From Romeriopsis navalis LEGE 11480 (GTDB taxonomy: Bacteria; Cyanobacteriota; Cyanobacteriia; Leptolyngbyales; Leptolyngbyaceae), in the NCBI RefSeq assembly GCF_015207035.1, contig NZ_JADEXQ010000033.1, forward strand, positions 1-56,236: a stretch of 56,236 nucleotides of DNA, read 5' to 3'. Shown one piece after another: positions 19,204 to 27,541 of the stretch. Positions within the stretch are counted from its first letter, which is position 1. Every line of letters starts with the position of its first letter. A program made the position numbers and the translations under genes. Under the pieces are notes generated by a model, which saw only the letters and a list, made by a program, of their open reading frames with translations, was not told the origin of the DNA and did not search any database.

Positions 19204-20148
19204 TTACTTAAACTGCTGCTTGAGCCGATCGCGCAAAACCTTCGCATCTGCATAACTGGTTGTTCCAGGCACAACCGGCTTAAGTTGTTGCTCAACTTGA
19301 TTCAGCGCCGCCGCTTTCTGCTTTCCATTCATCGTCTTCAGCCGCTTCAGCAACCAAGCCGATCGGCCATTCGCCGACTTCAAGGCAGCCCGTGATTGCT
19401 GCTCTTGCTTTAACCGCTGCTGGGCCTGCGACTGCTGCTGCTGATACTGCTGCATTAATTGCTGCGCATCCGCATAGACAGCATCGTCCGATGGAACCTG
19501 TTGCAGTAAGTCGATCGCTTCTTGCCACTGGCTCACAACCGAATGCCATTCCTGTGTTGACAACGCCGTCGCCCGCATCCGCTGCTGGACAATTGCCGCA
19601 AAGGTCTTGGCGGTGGCAATTAAATCTAACGAGCGCGACGCCTCAACTTCCGCAATCGCCGGAGTGGAAAACATCGGAAAATTTAAATTTTGGCCCACTC
19701 TCGCCCAATTTGTCTGAACAGAAGTCCGGAGAAACGGCATGGCTAAGACACCCACACCACCGACCATCACACCGAGTACTAAATTTGACCACTGGACCAA
19801 GGGCAATGAGGGGGAAACCAAAGGCACCTCCGCTAGTCGAGGTCGATTTAATTTCGCCGCTCGCCGCAGCACCGTATCCGGAAATCCCGGAATCAAATCC
19901 ACGACCGACTGACGCAGTTGAATATACGTCACCGGATTACCCTGGCTATCATGCAACCGCTTGAGACGATGGGCTACTAACTCATTCGCAATATCAGCAG
20001 CTTCCGCCGGGGAAACAGTAGCGACTGCCGAGGAAGCATCTAACGATTCGAGGGCATCCGAAAATCCAACTTGTTGGTACGCCGATCGGGTGCGACGACG
20101 TAGCTCGACCTGCAGCAGGTCGAGGGCTGCTTGATTGAGACGAACCAT
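19204..20148 (-). CDS. Single-span membrane protein with Gln-rich coiled coil, unknown function
   Basis: I do not recognise this 314-residue protein. Its N-terminal part (1-105) is helical and charged (LLQVELRRRTRSAYQQVGF, AHRLKRLHDSQGNPVTY). One membrane segment follows at about 118-140 (WSNLVLGVMVGGVGVLAMPFL). The region beyond has a helical repeat-like segment (AVVQQ-type pattern around 175-225) and a Gln-rich coiled coil (about 232-265: QQYQQQQSQAQQRLKQEQQ). The C-terminal part (YADAKVLRDRLKQQFK) echoes an earlier DAVYADAQQLMQQY, so it may contain two short TPR-like repeats. Confidence 0.7.
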   Translation of the reverse strand: MVRLNQAALDLLQVELRRRTRSAYQQVGFSDALESLDASSAVATVSPAEAADIANELVAHRLKRLHDSQGNPVTYIQLRQSVVDLIPGFPDTVLRRAAKLNRPRLAEVPLVSPSLPLVQWSNLVLGVMVGGVGVLAMPFLRTSVQTNWARVGQNLNFPMFSTPAIAEVEASRSLDLIATAKTFAAIVQQRMRATALSTQEWHSVVSQWQEAIDLLQQVPSDDAVYADAQQLMQQYQQQQSQAQQRLKQEQQSRAALKSANGRSAWLLKRLKTMNGKQKAAALNQVEQQLKPVVPGTTSYADAKVLRDRLKQQFK

Positions 20149-20234
20149 AATAATTGAGAATATACCGGGGGTTATCTCCTAGCATACCCAAAGGTTGGTA
20201 TCCGATCACACCCGATGGGGGTGTTTGATCACAG

Positions 20235-20630
20235 TCATCGGGGAAACCAACATAACAACGGTAACAAGGCGATCGGCACCCCGAAAGTCAAACAACCACG
20301 CCCCAAACCAATAAAAAAATCGCTCAATTTTAGCTTGAGCCAACGATTGATGACCAACATCAGCAAGGGGAACGCCGCGCAAATCCAAAACCACGTCGTC
20401 AGACTTTTGACTAACCACAAACTCGGCAGATCCATACCCAGCTCATAGGTCGCCCAAGTTTCGCCCAATGCCCAGATGCCGAGAACCGCTGAAGCCACCG
20501 CCACCAGTTGATCCCCATAATTTAGAATTCGCACATTCGTAATCTTCGGACGATAAATCTCGTAGTATCCTTTCCGCGCTATATAAGCAATCAGAATAAT
20601 CAGGAATTGGAGAATCTGGGGATGCAGCAT
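20235..20630 (-). CDS. Small multi-span membrane protein, unknown function
   Basis: A 131-residue hydrophobic protein with about four membrane segments: 5-17, 42-58, 78-95 and 108-128. Short charged loops lie between them (RKGYYEIYRPKITNVRIL and NRWLKLKLSDF). The start ATG is the first in frame. Not recognised. It lies 87 bases upstream of the 314-residue membrane protein in the same direction, so the two may be co-transcribed. Confidence 0.6.
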   Translation of the reverse strand: MLHPQILQFLIILIAYIARKGYYEIYRPKITNVRILNYGDQLVAVASAVLGIWALGETWATYELGMDLPSLWLVKSLTTWFWICAAFPLLMLVINRWLKLKLSDFFIGLGRGCLTFGVPIALLPLLCWFPR

Positions 20631-20708
20631 TTATGCGTTAAACCATTCAACATAGCAATCGAGCAATGGACTGAGGACTCAAGGCGCTCCCAGGATACCA
20701 AACCCCAA

Positions 20709-23700
20709 CTAGGCCGATCGTGCAACATCATCAACCGGCACCAAGCGCTGCCGCCGCCGTTTGGATTTGGCAGCTTCTAACATCGCCTGATCGCGAGTTT
20801 CCCATTGCTCAAAGATCTGTGCTCGGTCGTCCTCGGGCAAGAAAAACCGATAGACCCGCTGTCCCCCTCGCCGACCATCGGGGGCTCGATCGCGCGAAAC
20901 CGCCGTCAGTTTCACATCCATCTTCGCCAGCAGACCCTGCACAAAGGTCATGGGGGGTGTTTTCTCCGTCACGCGAATATTGAACAAAGTCCGAATATCC
21001 TGGCGATACTCCCACCCCAGCCGCGCAATTCGCTGAATCTCTTCGTCGGTGGCCCGTGTCTTGCGCTCAACATCCAAAAACTGGAGTAGCCCCATGGCTT
21101 TGAGCATCGCGACCTGCGCAGTGAACAATTGCACATCCTGCAACGCCACTTTGCCCGCCCCACGTTCCAAATGCATTTGCCACTCTTGCATATCGCGTAG
21201 TTTGACAAACAATGGATCATGCGTCACGTAGTAGTGAAGCAAAAGCTGCTGATACCAACCCTTCTCATCCTTCATCGTTAACTCAGGCGTAACTTCCACC
21301 GCATAACGACTTTGCAATTCATGCTTACGCTTACTATGACGTTGCTGATTGGTTTTCCCTTTCTTCTCAGCAATCTCGCTGTACTTAGCCTGATCGATTT
21401 CCGGCGAACTCGCCACCGCTTCTGCTTCCGCTTTTTGGTTCGCCGATCGGACCTTCGTTAGAGTCTGCTTAATTTGGGTAATCAGTTCCAGGTCATGCTG
21501 CGCCGCCAAAAATTCATAACCCGGAACACACAGACGACCCGCCATCAAATCACGTTGCTGCTCGGGCGTGAGTTCCGCCACCCCCAGCAGTTTCATCGGA
21601 TCATCGGTCACCGTCGTCACTTGCTTGCCTTCGCGCCGCATCCCATTTTTGAAGGACTCACGGAACTGCCACAGCGAAAGATTGACCCGCGCCGCCATTT
21701 TGGCCCAAGTGCGCAACGCGATCGGATCACTCTGCTGGTCAAGATCAAAATCAACTTCCCGTAACAACATAATGTTGTAGCGCACGGATTTCGCCTTCGA
21801 CTGGGCCAAATCTCGATAGAAACAACTCCCATTGCCAATCTTCCCGGGGCCAAATTTCGCTGCCCAAAGATAACGCGGCACATCATCACGGACCCGCGCG
21901 ATCGCCTGACGCGCCTCGGTATCAGCAATCACCCCTTGGAAAATGCCAAAGACAGCTTTGAAATGGCCTTTAACATCGATCGACACACCTGTACCGATCG
22001 TCGGCGTGGCTAGGACAATATCGTATTGTGCAACGACTTCATTAATGCGATGGGATATACCAAAGGCAGCATGTTCCGAGTTACCAACGGTTTCACTGTC
22101 AATCCGGAGAATCCGCTTGTCCGGGAAGGCTTTGCGGCAGTAGGTTTCCAGGTTCTTCGAGCTCCAGCGGCCACGGGCTTTTTGCGAATCCAAGGCGATG
22201 AAGACCGCACCTTGCTCGAGGATTTCTGGTAGCTTAGAGAGCAATGCAGCAGGCGTTTTTGTGTCATATGAATGGACCGCATGTGTAGTTGTTTTTTGCC
22301 AGCGATTCACCACAATCCAGGGATTAATCTGGCTCAGCTCCGTGGCAAATGATTCCGTCGAACTCAGCGCTAGTTGCTTCAGATAGTTGATGCTGAGGTC
22401 CGACAGATCAGCATCTTGGGCCAGCACCAAACCACCCGTCAGTAGCACGTGCTGCAACAATTCCTTCAACGTTTCAAGAATGCGGACCCGCGCGTTATAG
22501 CAAGTCGCACTATTCATGGCATGCCAAATGACCTGCTCCACCTCGTCGAGGATGACGATCGCCCCATCCCAAGCCGATGGTTCAAACTTCGCCTGGGAAT
22601 TGGGATGCAGTGAATCAATACAAAGACCAAAACCGTGAAAGTCTTGTTCATGCGATTCATGCAATTCGGTAATCCAATCAATCTCGACGCTTTTACAAAT
22701 AGCCCGCCCCAATTGAATTCGGTGCGTAATCACTAAGACCTTGCGCTCTTGGGTAATTGCTCGCTGCACCAAACTCTTGAGTGCTGTAGTTTTACCCGTC
22801 CCCTTAGCACTTTTGACAAACGCCAGGCCCGTTTCGGGATAGTCCAAATCACCCAGGTAAGGTTGATCCAGTTCAACGGTTGCCGGATAGGTCAGTGACC
22901 AAAGTCGGGAGGTCTGCCACAAGGACCACTCTTGGGCATCGGCATACAGCTGATCAAACGCCTCAACACCCTGACTGACAATTAAATCATCGACCCCTTT
23001 CTCAGGACCTGGCATCGACATAACCTGCACCTCACCACCGGCGCGGGTCAGCAATTGACCTAAACGACAAGTCGCAAGGAAAATGTTGTGGGCTACGAGG
23101 GGCTTCGTTTCATAGTCAAAACACACATGAAACTGCCGTCCGGTGGTGGCGAAAAATGCGAGCTCCGGAATGAGTCGATTGCCCTCACGCCGATAGCCGC
23201 CAAAAATGCCCGGCAGAGAAATCGCCACATAACCAGCCGTTAAAAGACAACCCGCCTTTTTTTCACCCTCCGTCAGGACGATCGGCACACCCGACTGCCA
23301 CACCCACTGCCAAAACCCTTGACGCAAATCCTTGCGGGAGATTTGCATCTGATAACGATCGGCAATTTTTTGCCAAATGCGGAATGGCACATCCAACAGC
23401 ACCAAACGACTGGAGCCTTTGCCTAAACTGGGACTTAAATACTTCGCGGGTTTCCCCTTCGTACGATCAATAATCGGGGTTGCGGCATCAGGCTTGAAGC
23501 GACCCCAAGCCATTGGCTGCCATTCATTTAACGGATCCACGCCATTCACCCACCAACCCCGCAAATTTTGGGCAGCGCGTTTGCGGGCCAAACTCCGGGT
23601 TGTGACCTTCCAGTTCAATCGCTCGGCGATCGGATAGGCCACTTCATGACTGTAGGGATCGATCTGTGAATCCACTATGGTTTGGACATTCAAGCGTGTG

Positions 23701-23885
23701 ATCACGGGATCAACGCCGCTATCAATCCATTCTTGCTCGTGGTCAGTCGCCACTTGCCGACCGACGATCGAGGACACAAAAGCATCCGAACTAGTCGCAG
23801 TCGGATCGCCAATTGGCGTTTTTCGCAGAACAAATTGACGCAATTGTGGATCGGAGCCAAAACTCCTGTTACAATGCTTCGACAT
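20709..23885 (-). CDS. CyRepA1-type replication protein (DUF3854 Toprim plus SF1/SF2-like helicase)
   Basis: A 1058-residue protein when started at ATG 23885 (MSKHCNRSF); a TTG at 23921 would add 12 residues. The N-terminal third carries a DUF3854 Toprim-like domain: VLTEGEKKA (about 203-211) with the acidic catalytic Glu, VCFDYE, and KGVDDLIV (about 296). A helicase-type ATPase follows, with Walker A SAKGTGKTT (about 359-367), VLVITHRIQLGRAI, Walker B VILDEVEQ (about 445) and a later ATPTIGTGVSID / ARQAIARVRDD block. The C-terminus is basic. This is the arrangement described for the cyanobacterial plasmid replication initiator family CyRepA1. Here it is surrounded by chromosomal genes. The 1.1 kb non-coding region in front of it has origin-like features. 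Confidence 0.85.
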   Translation of the reverse strand: MSKHCNRSFGSDPQLRQFVLRKTPIGDPTATSSDAFVSSIVGRQVATDHEQEWIDSGVDPVITRLNVQTIVDSQIDPYSHEVAYPIAERLNWKVTTRSLARKRAAQNLRGWWVNGVDPLNEWQPMAWGRFKPDAATPIIDRTKGKPAKYLSPSLGKGSSRLVLLDVPFRIWQKIADRYQMQISRKDLRQGFWQWVWQSGVPIVLTEGEKKAGCLLTAGYVAISLPGIFGGYRREGNRLIPELAFFATTGRQFHVCFDYETKPLVAHNIFLATCRLGQLLTRAGGEVQVMSMPGPEKGVDDLIVSQGVEAFDQLYADAQEWSLWQTSRLWSLTYPATVELDQPYLGDLDYPETGLAFVKSAKGTGKTTALKSLVQRAITQERKVLVITHRIQLGRAICKSVEIDWITELHESHEQDFHGFGLCIDSLHPNSQAKFEPSAWDGAIVILDEVEQVIWHAMNSATCYNARVRILETLKELLQHVLLTGGLVLAQDADLSDLSINYLKQLALSSTESFATELSQINPWIVVNRWQKTTTHAVHSYDTKTPAALLSKLPEILEQGAVFIALDSQKARGRWSSKNLETYCRKAFPDKRILRIDSETVGNSEHAAFGISHRINEVVAQYDIVLATPTIGTGVSIDVKGHFKAVFGIFQGVIADTEARQAIARVRDDVPRYLWAAKFGPGKIGNGSCFYRDLAQSKAKSVRYNIMLLREVDFDLDQQSDPIALRTWAKMAARVNLSLWQFRESFKNGMRREGKQVTTVTDDPMKLLGVAELTPEQQRDLMAGRLCVPGYEFLAAQHDLELITQIKQTLTKVRSANQKAEAEAVASSPEIDQAKYSEIAEKKGKTNQQRHSKRKHELQSRYAVEVTPELTMKDEKGWYQQLLLHYYVTHDPLFVKLRDMQEWQMHLERGAGKVALQDVQLFTAQVAMLKAMGLLQFLDVERKTRATDEEIQRIARLGWEYRQDIRTLFNIRVTEKTPPMTFVQGLLAKMDVKLTAVSRDRAPDGRRGGQRVYRFFLPEDDRAQIFEQWETRDQAMLEAAKSKRRRQRLVPVDDVARSA

Positions 23886-24041
23886 AAGGACAGATATCCC
23901 AACCGCAAATTGGGATGACAAGGTTGAACAATGACCCCGGAGCTAACTGTGGTAGGGAGGCTTAGGGGTTTTTGCTTTGGAAATTTTCCGCCGCTTTGGA
24001 CCTGACACAAATCGCACAGTCGGATGCAAAGCAACTGACCT

Positions 24042-24076
24042 GACGGTGGTAGACGTCAAACTTGATGGTGGTAGAC
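24042..24076. repeat. Two direct repeats, GAYGGTGGTAGAC, 22 bases apart
   Basis: The copies are GACGGTGGTAGAC (24042-24054) and GATGGTGGTAGAC (24064-24076), differing at one base. A period of 22 bases puts both on the same face of the helix, as in iterons or paired operator sites. Only two copies were found, which is few for an iteron array. Confidence 0.6.
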
Positions 24077-24607
24077 AGCGAATTAATTCGACTGAACATC
24101 AAAGTCACTTTGGGATCCAGAACTTAACGAAACATCCAGGCACTTAACTGTTTTTGAACCGAGACACTACATGTAGCGTCTTCCTTGTTCAACGATGTTA
24201 AGTTAGCACTGAATATACCCAGCAATTACAAAAAAGATCCACTTGTTCAAGGTCAGTTTGTCGGCCCAGTTCATCAAGAGATCCGCAAGCGTTACGGCTA
24301 AGACCTGGACGCAGGCGTTACAGATAGAGCATTTTTCGGCCGCGTTTGCGCCATGGAGAAATTTGCTAACAGGGTCAGACCATTGCCGGCGATCGCCATC
24401 CCGATCTGGCGATCATTTGGCCACTAAAGATCAGGGGTTGCAGCGATCCAGTTTGAGCATTCACAGGAGGAGAATTACATCCATTTTGGGGATCCCGATC
24501 AGCGAATAGATTGCCGCTAGAGTTACAGGAAAAGTCGAGAAATCATACGCGGCAGTTATAGGTTTATCCTCTAAATCTATGGATCCCTAAGCTTAAAAAA
24601 TGTGATC

Positions 24608-24625
24608 CACGCTATCAGTAGCGTG
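24608..24625. repeat. Perfect hairpin CACGCTA-TCAG-TAGCGTG
   Basis: A 7-base perfect inverted repeat with a 4-base loop, embedded between AT-rich DNA and the TTCCACA boxes. It is not followed by T residues, so it is not a terminator. It could be a protein-binding palindrome or an extruded structure at an origin. Confidence 0.6.
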
Positions 24626-24637
24626 ATGACTAAAAGT

Positions 24638-24753
24638 ATTCCACAGCCATTCCACAAGTAATCCCCAAGTGGTTTACACAGGTATTTCCACTGAGCGCGC
24701 AAATACTGACTATAAAGGCACTTCAGAATGTCATCGGGTCTACAGTTGTGGAA
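24638..24753. repeat. Cluster of TTCCACA boxes resembling DnaA boxes
   Basis: ATTCCACA occurs at 24638-24645 and again at 24649-24656 (11-base period). TTGTGGAA, its inverse, occurs at 24746-24753. A GTTTACACA at about 24672 is also similar. TATTCCACA differs by one base from TTTTCCACA, a DnaA box known from cyanobacteria; the others differ by two or more. Clustering and spacing make this suggestive only. Confidence 0.45.
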
Positions 24754-24995
24754 GTTAAATTTGTGATTTCATGCGGTTTTACGCGGCGATTTTTCTGGAT
24801 CATTTAGGCTTTTAATCCGGCTTAAAGACATCCGCCGTACCGCCATTTTGCCGCTCACTCAGTTCCCTGAAGCGGGATTGCCTGAAGCGCGACCACGGGT
24901 TACGCTGAGTGCCGACGATCGCTCCATAAATGCACATCACCCAATCCAAATTTGGCTAGCTCCACCGAACATTCACACCGATTGATTGCCTGACT

Positions 24996-26078
24996 ATGCC
25001 CGCGCCCAAATCGTCTCCTCTGAGTGACCAATTTCCGGTTGATGCACAACTTTTGATGCTGATGCCACGCGCTGGTGCAACTTTGCGCCATCCGCATATC
25101 CAGTCACCAGTGCTGCGAGTTGATCCAGATGGCTACTATCTTGAGCAACGCTTGCCCGCGGCATCGGATGAACCGAGCGAAATTGGGCTCACCCGCCGGA
25201 TTTTGCTCGATCGATTAAGCCCCCCCGAACAAGCCGCATTAAACACCGCTTTTAACGCAATCGCGCTGGATGATTGCCGTCGATCGGGCATCACCAAAGG
25301 GTTGACAAACGTGCAAGACCGCCGCTGGGAGCGCTTGTTTACCAGCATCATGACGTTTCTGAATCCACGGCAAATGACGATCATGCTGTATCTCTATCGA
25401 CTCGCAGCGCAACAACAAAGCAGCACGATCCAACTCAAATCTAACGAACTGCTACAAGATCTGGGCTATACCCGCACACCGGATGGCGGCTTTGCTTCAA
25501 AACTGCGATCGCAACTCCACCGCGATCTCGTCACCCTCCACCGGACTGAGCTCGTCTACGCTGCCCTCAAAACCAAAACGGCCAAAGCCAAGATCAAAAC
25601 TATTTTGCGGATTAAGGATTTTCAAATTGCCAATTCGCCGCGCCAGTTTGACTTATTTCATGCGGCTGACTATACCTACGAACTCGCCGACAGCTACAGT
25701 ATCAGTCTCGGCTTTACCGACAGCCTCAAACGCAACGCCACGGATGCACTCTACTTTCCCAACCGCCTCGACGTCCGCCAACCGATCGGCAGTAATGCCA
25801 AAAACGACTACAAAACTCGCCTGCTGATTTACCTCGCAAGTCGGCTGAAATGGGATCAGCCCAGTGATGGCTCTTATTTGATTTTGGCCAAACAGACCGT
25901 CTTCCGGAACATTGACCTCTGCGGTAGCAATGGCTCCCGCAATAATCAGATATTCTGGCGCACGGTCGAAGCCCTAAAAAGTAACGGTTATTTGTACAGT
26001 GCCCAAGAACTTCCGGGCAAAAAAAAGACCAACAGCATCCAGTTTCAAATCAACTCCGAACAACTCCAAAGTCGTTAG
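24996..26078 (+). CDS. Unrecognised 360-residue protein, possibly a replication or DNA-binding protein
   Basis: I do not recognise this family with certainty. The protein is soluble, basic (Lys/Arg-rich throughout 85-260) and has no signal peptide. The segment FLNPRQMTIMLYLYRLAAQQQ, then ELLQDLGYTRTPDGGF and LRSQLHRDLVTLHRTELVY (about 120-185), has the look of a winged-helix domain. A second similar segment occurs at about 265-345 (YKTRLLIYLASRLKWDQ ... IFWRTVEALKSNGYLYS). Two tandem winged helices are the architecture of many iteron-plasmid initiators (RepA/TrfA class), so a replication role is an inference reinforced by its position opposite CyRepA1. The ATG at 24996 has no strong ribosome binding site. 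A methyltransferase gene follows 49 bases later. Confidence 0.7.
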   Translation: MPAPKSSPLSDQFPVDAQLLMLMPRAGATLRHPHIQSPVLRVDPDGYYLEQRLPAASDEPSEIGLTRRILLDRLSPPEQAALNTAFNAIALDDCRRSGITKGLTNVQDRRWERLFTSIMTFLNPRQMTIMLYLYRLAAQQQSSTIQLKSNELLQDLGYTRTPDGGFASKLRSQLHRDLVTLHRTELVYAALKTKTAKAKIKTILRIKDFQIANSPRQFDLFHAADYTYELADSYSISLGFTDSLKRNATDALYFPNRLDVRQPIGSNAKNDYKTRLLIYLASRLKWDQPSDGSYLILAKQTVFRNIDLCGSNGSRNNQIFWRTVEALKSNGYLYSAQELPGKKKTNSIQFQINSEQLQSR

Positions 26079-26127
26079 CTTCTCGGTCACTCATTTTTCC
26101 CTTGCTGCTCAATCTTGAGTTCCTGCC

Positions 26128-27051
26128 ATGTCTTCCGATGCGCGTAAAACCCAAAATCGCTCGATCGTCCTCACCGACAACGATCGTCAACGTTTGCAGC
26201 CAATACTCCTCACACAAGCCGCAACCACGGGAATTATTCAAGGGGATATGCAGACGATCGGGCCACAACTGCCCACCGAATTTGTGGATCTGCTGATTCT
26301 TGATCCCCCCTATAACCTCACTAAAAACTTCAAAGGCTATACCTTCAATCAACGTAGCGTCGCCAGCTACAATGACTGGCTTGATGCCGTTATCCGGTTG
26401 CTGATGCCCACACTCAAGCCCGATGCCAGTATTTATATCTGCGGCGACTGGCTCACCTCAGCCTCGATCTTTACCGTCGCCTCGCAGCATTTCACCGTGC
26501 GCAATCGCATTACCTGGGAGCGCGAGAAAGGCCGGGGTGCCAAACGCAACTGGAAAAATTCCAACGAAGACATTTGGTTTTGTACGCGATCGGCGGACTA
26601 CACCTTCAACGTTGAGGCCGTCAAACTGCGTCGCCGCGTCCTTGCCCCCTACCGCAAAAATGACGGGAGCCCCAAGGACTGGGAAGAAACCGATCAAGGT
26701 AGCTTCCGTGATACTCACCCGTCTAACTTCTGGAGCGATATTACGATTCCGTTCTGGTCGATGCCAGAAAATACCGAGCATCCGACGCAAAAGAGCGAAA
26801 AATTAATTGCTAAATTAATCCTCGCCAGCAGCAATCCCGGCGATACCGTCTTCGACCCATTTCTCGGTAGCGGTACCACCGCAGTCGTCGCCAATAAACT
26901 CGATCGCGCCTACCTCGGCATTGAGCAAAACCAAGAGTATTGTCTCCTGGCCGCCAAACGGCTGGAAATGGCCGCGCAGGACCATACCATCCAAGGCTTC
27001 AACGACGGAGTGTTTTGGGAACGCAATACCAAAAGCGGTCGATCCAAATAA
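26128..27051 (+). CDS. Site-specific DNA methyltransferase, beta class (N6-adenine or N4-cytosine)
   Basis: A 307-residue amino-methyltransferase. Catalytic motif IV is DPPYN (about 59-63). The target-recognition part follows, and the AdoMet-binding motif I comes at the C-terminal end as DPFLGSGTTA (243-252), preceded by HPTQKSEKLI. This circularly permuted order (IV before I) defines the beta class (HinfI/CcrM-like). DPPYN suggests adenine N6 as target, though N4-cytosine enzymes also occur. No restriction endonuclease is adjacent, so it is likely an orphan methylase; its recognition sequence cannot be read from here. It sits 49 bases after the unknown 360-residue gene, in the same direction. 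Confidence 0.92.
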   Translation: MSSDARKTQNRSIVLTDNDRQRLQPILLTQAATTGIIQGDMQTIGPQLPTEFVDLLILDPPYNLTKNFKGYTFNQRSVASYNDWLDAVIRLLMPTLKPDASIYICGDWLTSASIFTVASQHFTVRNRITWEREKGRGAKRNWKNSNEDIWFCTRSADYTFNVEAVKLRRRVLAPYRKNDGSPKDWEETDQGSFRDTHPSNFWSDITIPFWSMPENTEHPTQKSEKLIAKLILASSNPGDTVFDPFLGSGTTAVVANKLDRAYLGIEQNQEYCLLAAKRLEMAAQDHTIQGFNDGVFWERNTKSGRSK

Positions 27052-27062
27052 TCAACCAGCCG

Positions 27063-27401
27063 CTAACTCGCCAATTGCTGCTCAATGTCCGCAATGGCTT
27101 GATCAAGTTGGGTAATCTGCTCACCAGCTTGAATTTGGCGCTGCATATCGCTCACCTGCGCGGCGGGAATCCAATGGATTTTTTCACCATCTTCAAACGG
27201 TGCACGATCACACCGCATCAACCGCCCCACATATTGCGGCGGCGCACAGGGACTGGAAGCCGGTTTCTGGATCATCTCCAGCGTGACACCTTGACAGTAG
27301 GCAACAGCACTCACCTGTTGCCGCTGCGCCTGTAGCTGTGCAAGGGTGGCGCGCAATTGGGAATGTCCGGCGTTCAAGGGATCGACAGTAAGTTTGTCCA
27401 T
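27063..27401 (-). CDS. Small coiled-coil hypothetical protein
   Basis: A 112-residue protein from ATG 27401 (MDKLTVDPLN); a GTG ten codons upstream is an alternative. Two helical segments (about 12-32, LRATLAQLQAQRQQV, and 82-110, DMQRQIQAGEQITQLDQAIADIEQQL) flank a central non-helical part with two cysteines (YCQGVT and SPCAPPQYVGRLMRC). Not recognised. It converges on the methyltransferase gene with 11 bases between them and opposes the glycosyltransferase at 27542, whose promoter must lie over its 5' end. Confidence 0.55.
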   Translation of the reverse strand: MDKLTVDPLNAGHSQLRATLAQLQAQRQQVSAVAYCQGVTLEMIQKPASSPCAPPQYVGRLMRCDRAPFEDGEKIHWIPAAQVSDMQRQIQAGEQITQLDQAIADIEQQLAS

Positions 27402-27541
27402 ATGCGGCAATTGCAACGAATCGTGTGTCACTGCAATTTATAGCGCAACAACAACCGCCTCACACAACAAAGAATCAACAAAACCAACTCCCGATCGGGC
27501 TATTATTCCCCCTAGCCCCTGTGACGACCCTGCGAATTGAT

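Larger units (their letters stand above)
23886..24995. other. 1.1 kb non-coding, origin-like region between divergent replication-type genes
   Basis: There is no coding-like ORF here. Visible elements are a 13-base direct repeat with 22-base spacing (24042-24076), a perfect 7-base hairpin (24608-24625), two TTCCACA boxes 11 bases apart with a third inverted copy (24638-24753), and AT-rich stretches at about 24540-24610 and 24750-24820. Together with the flanking CyRepA1 gene this suggests a replication origin. That is an inference: no replication data exist here. Confidence 0.45.
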
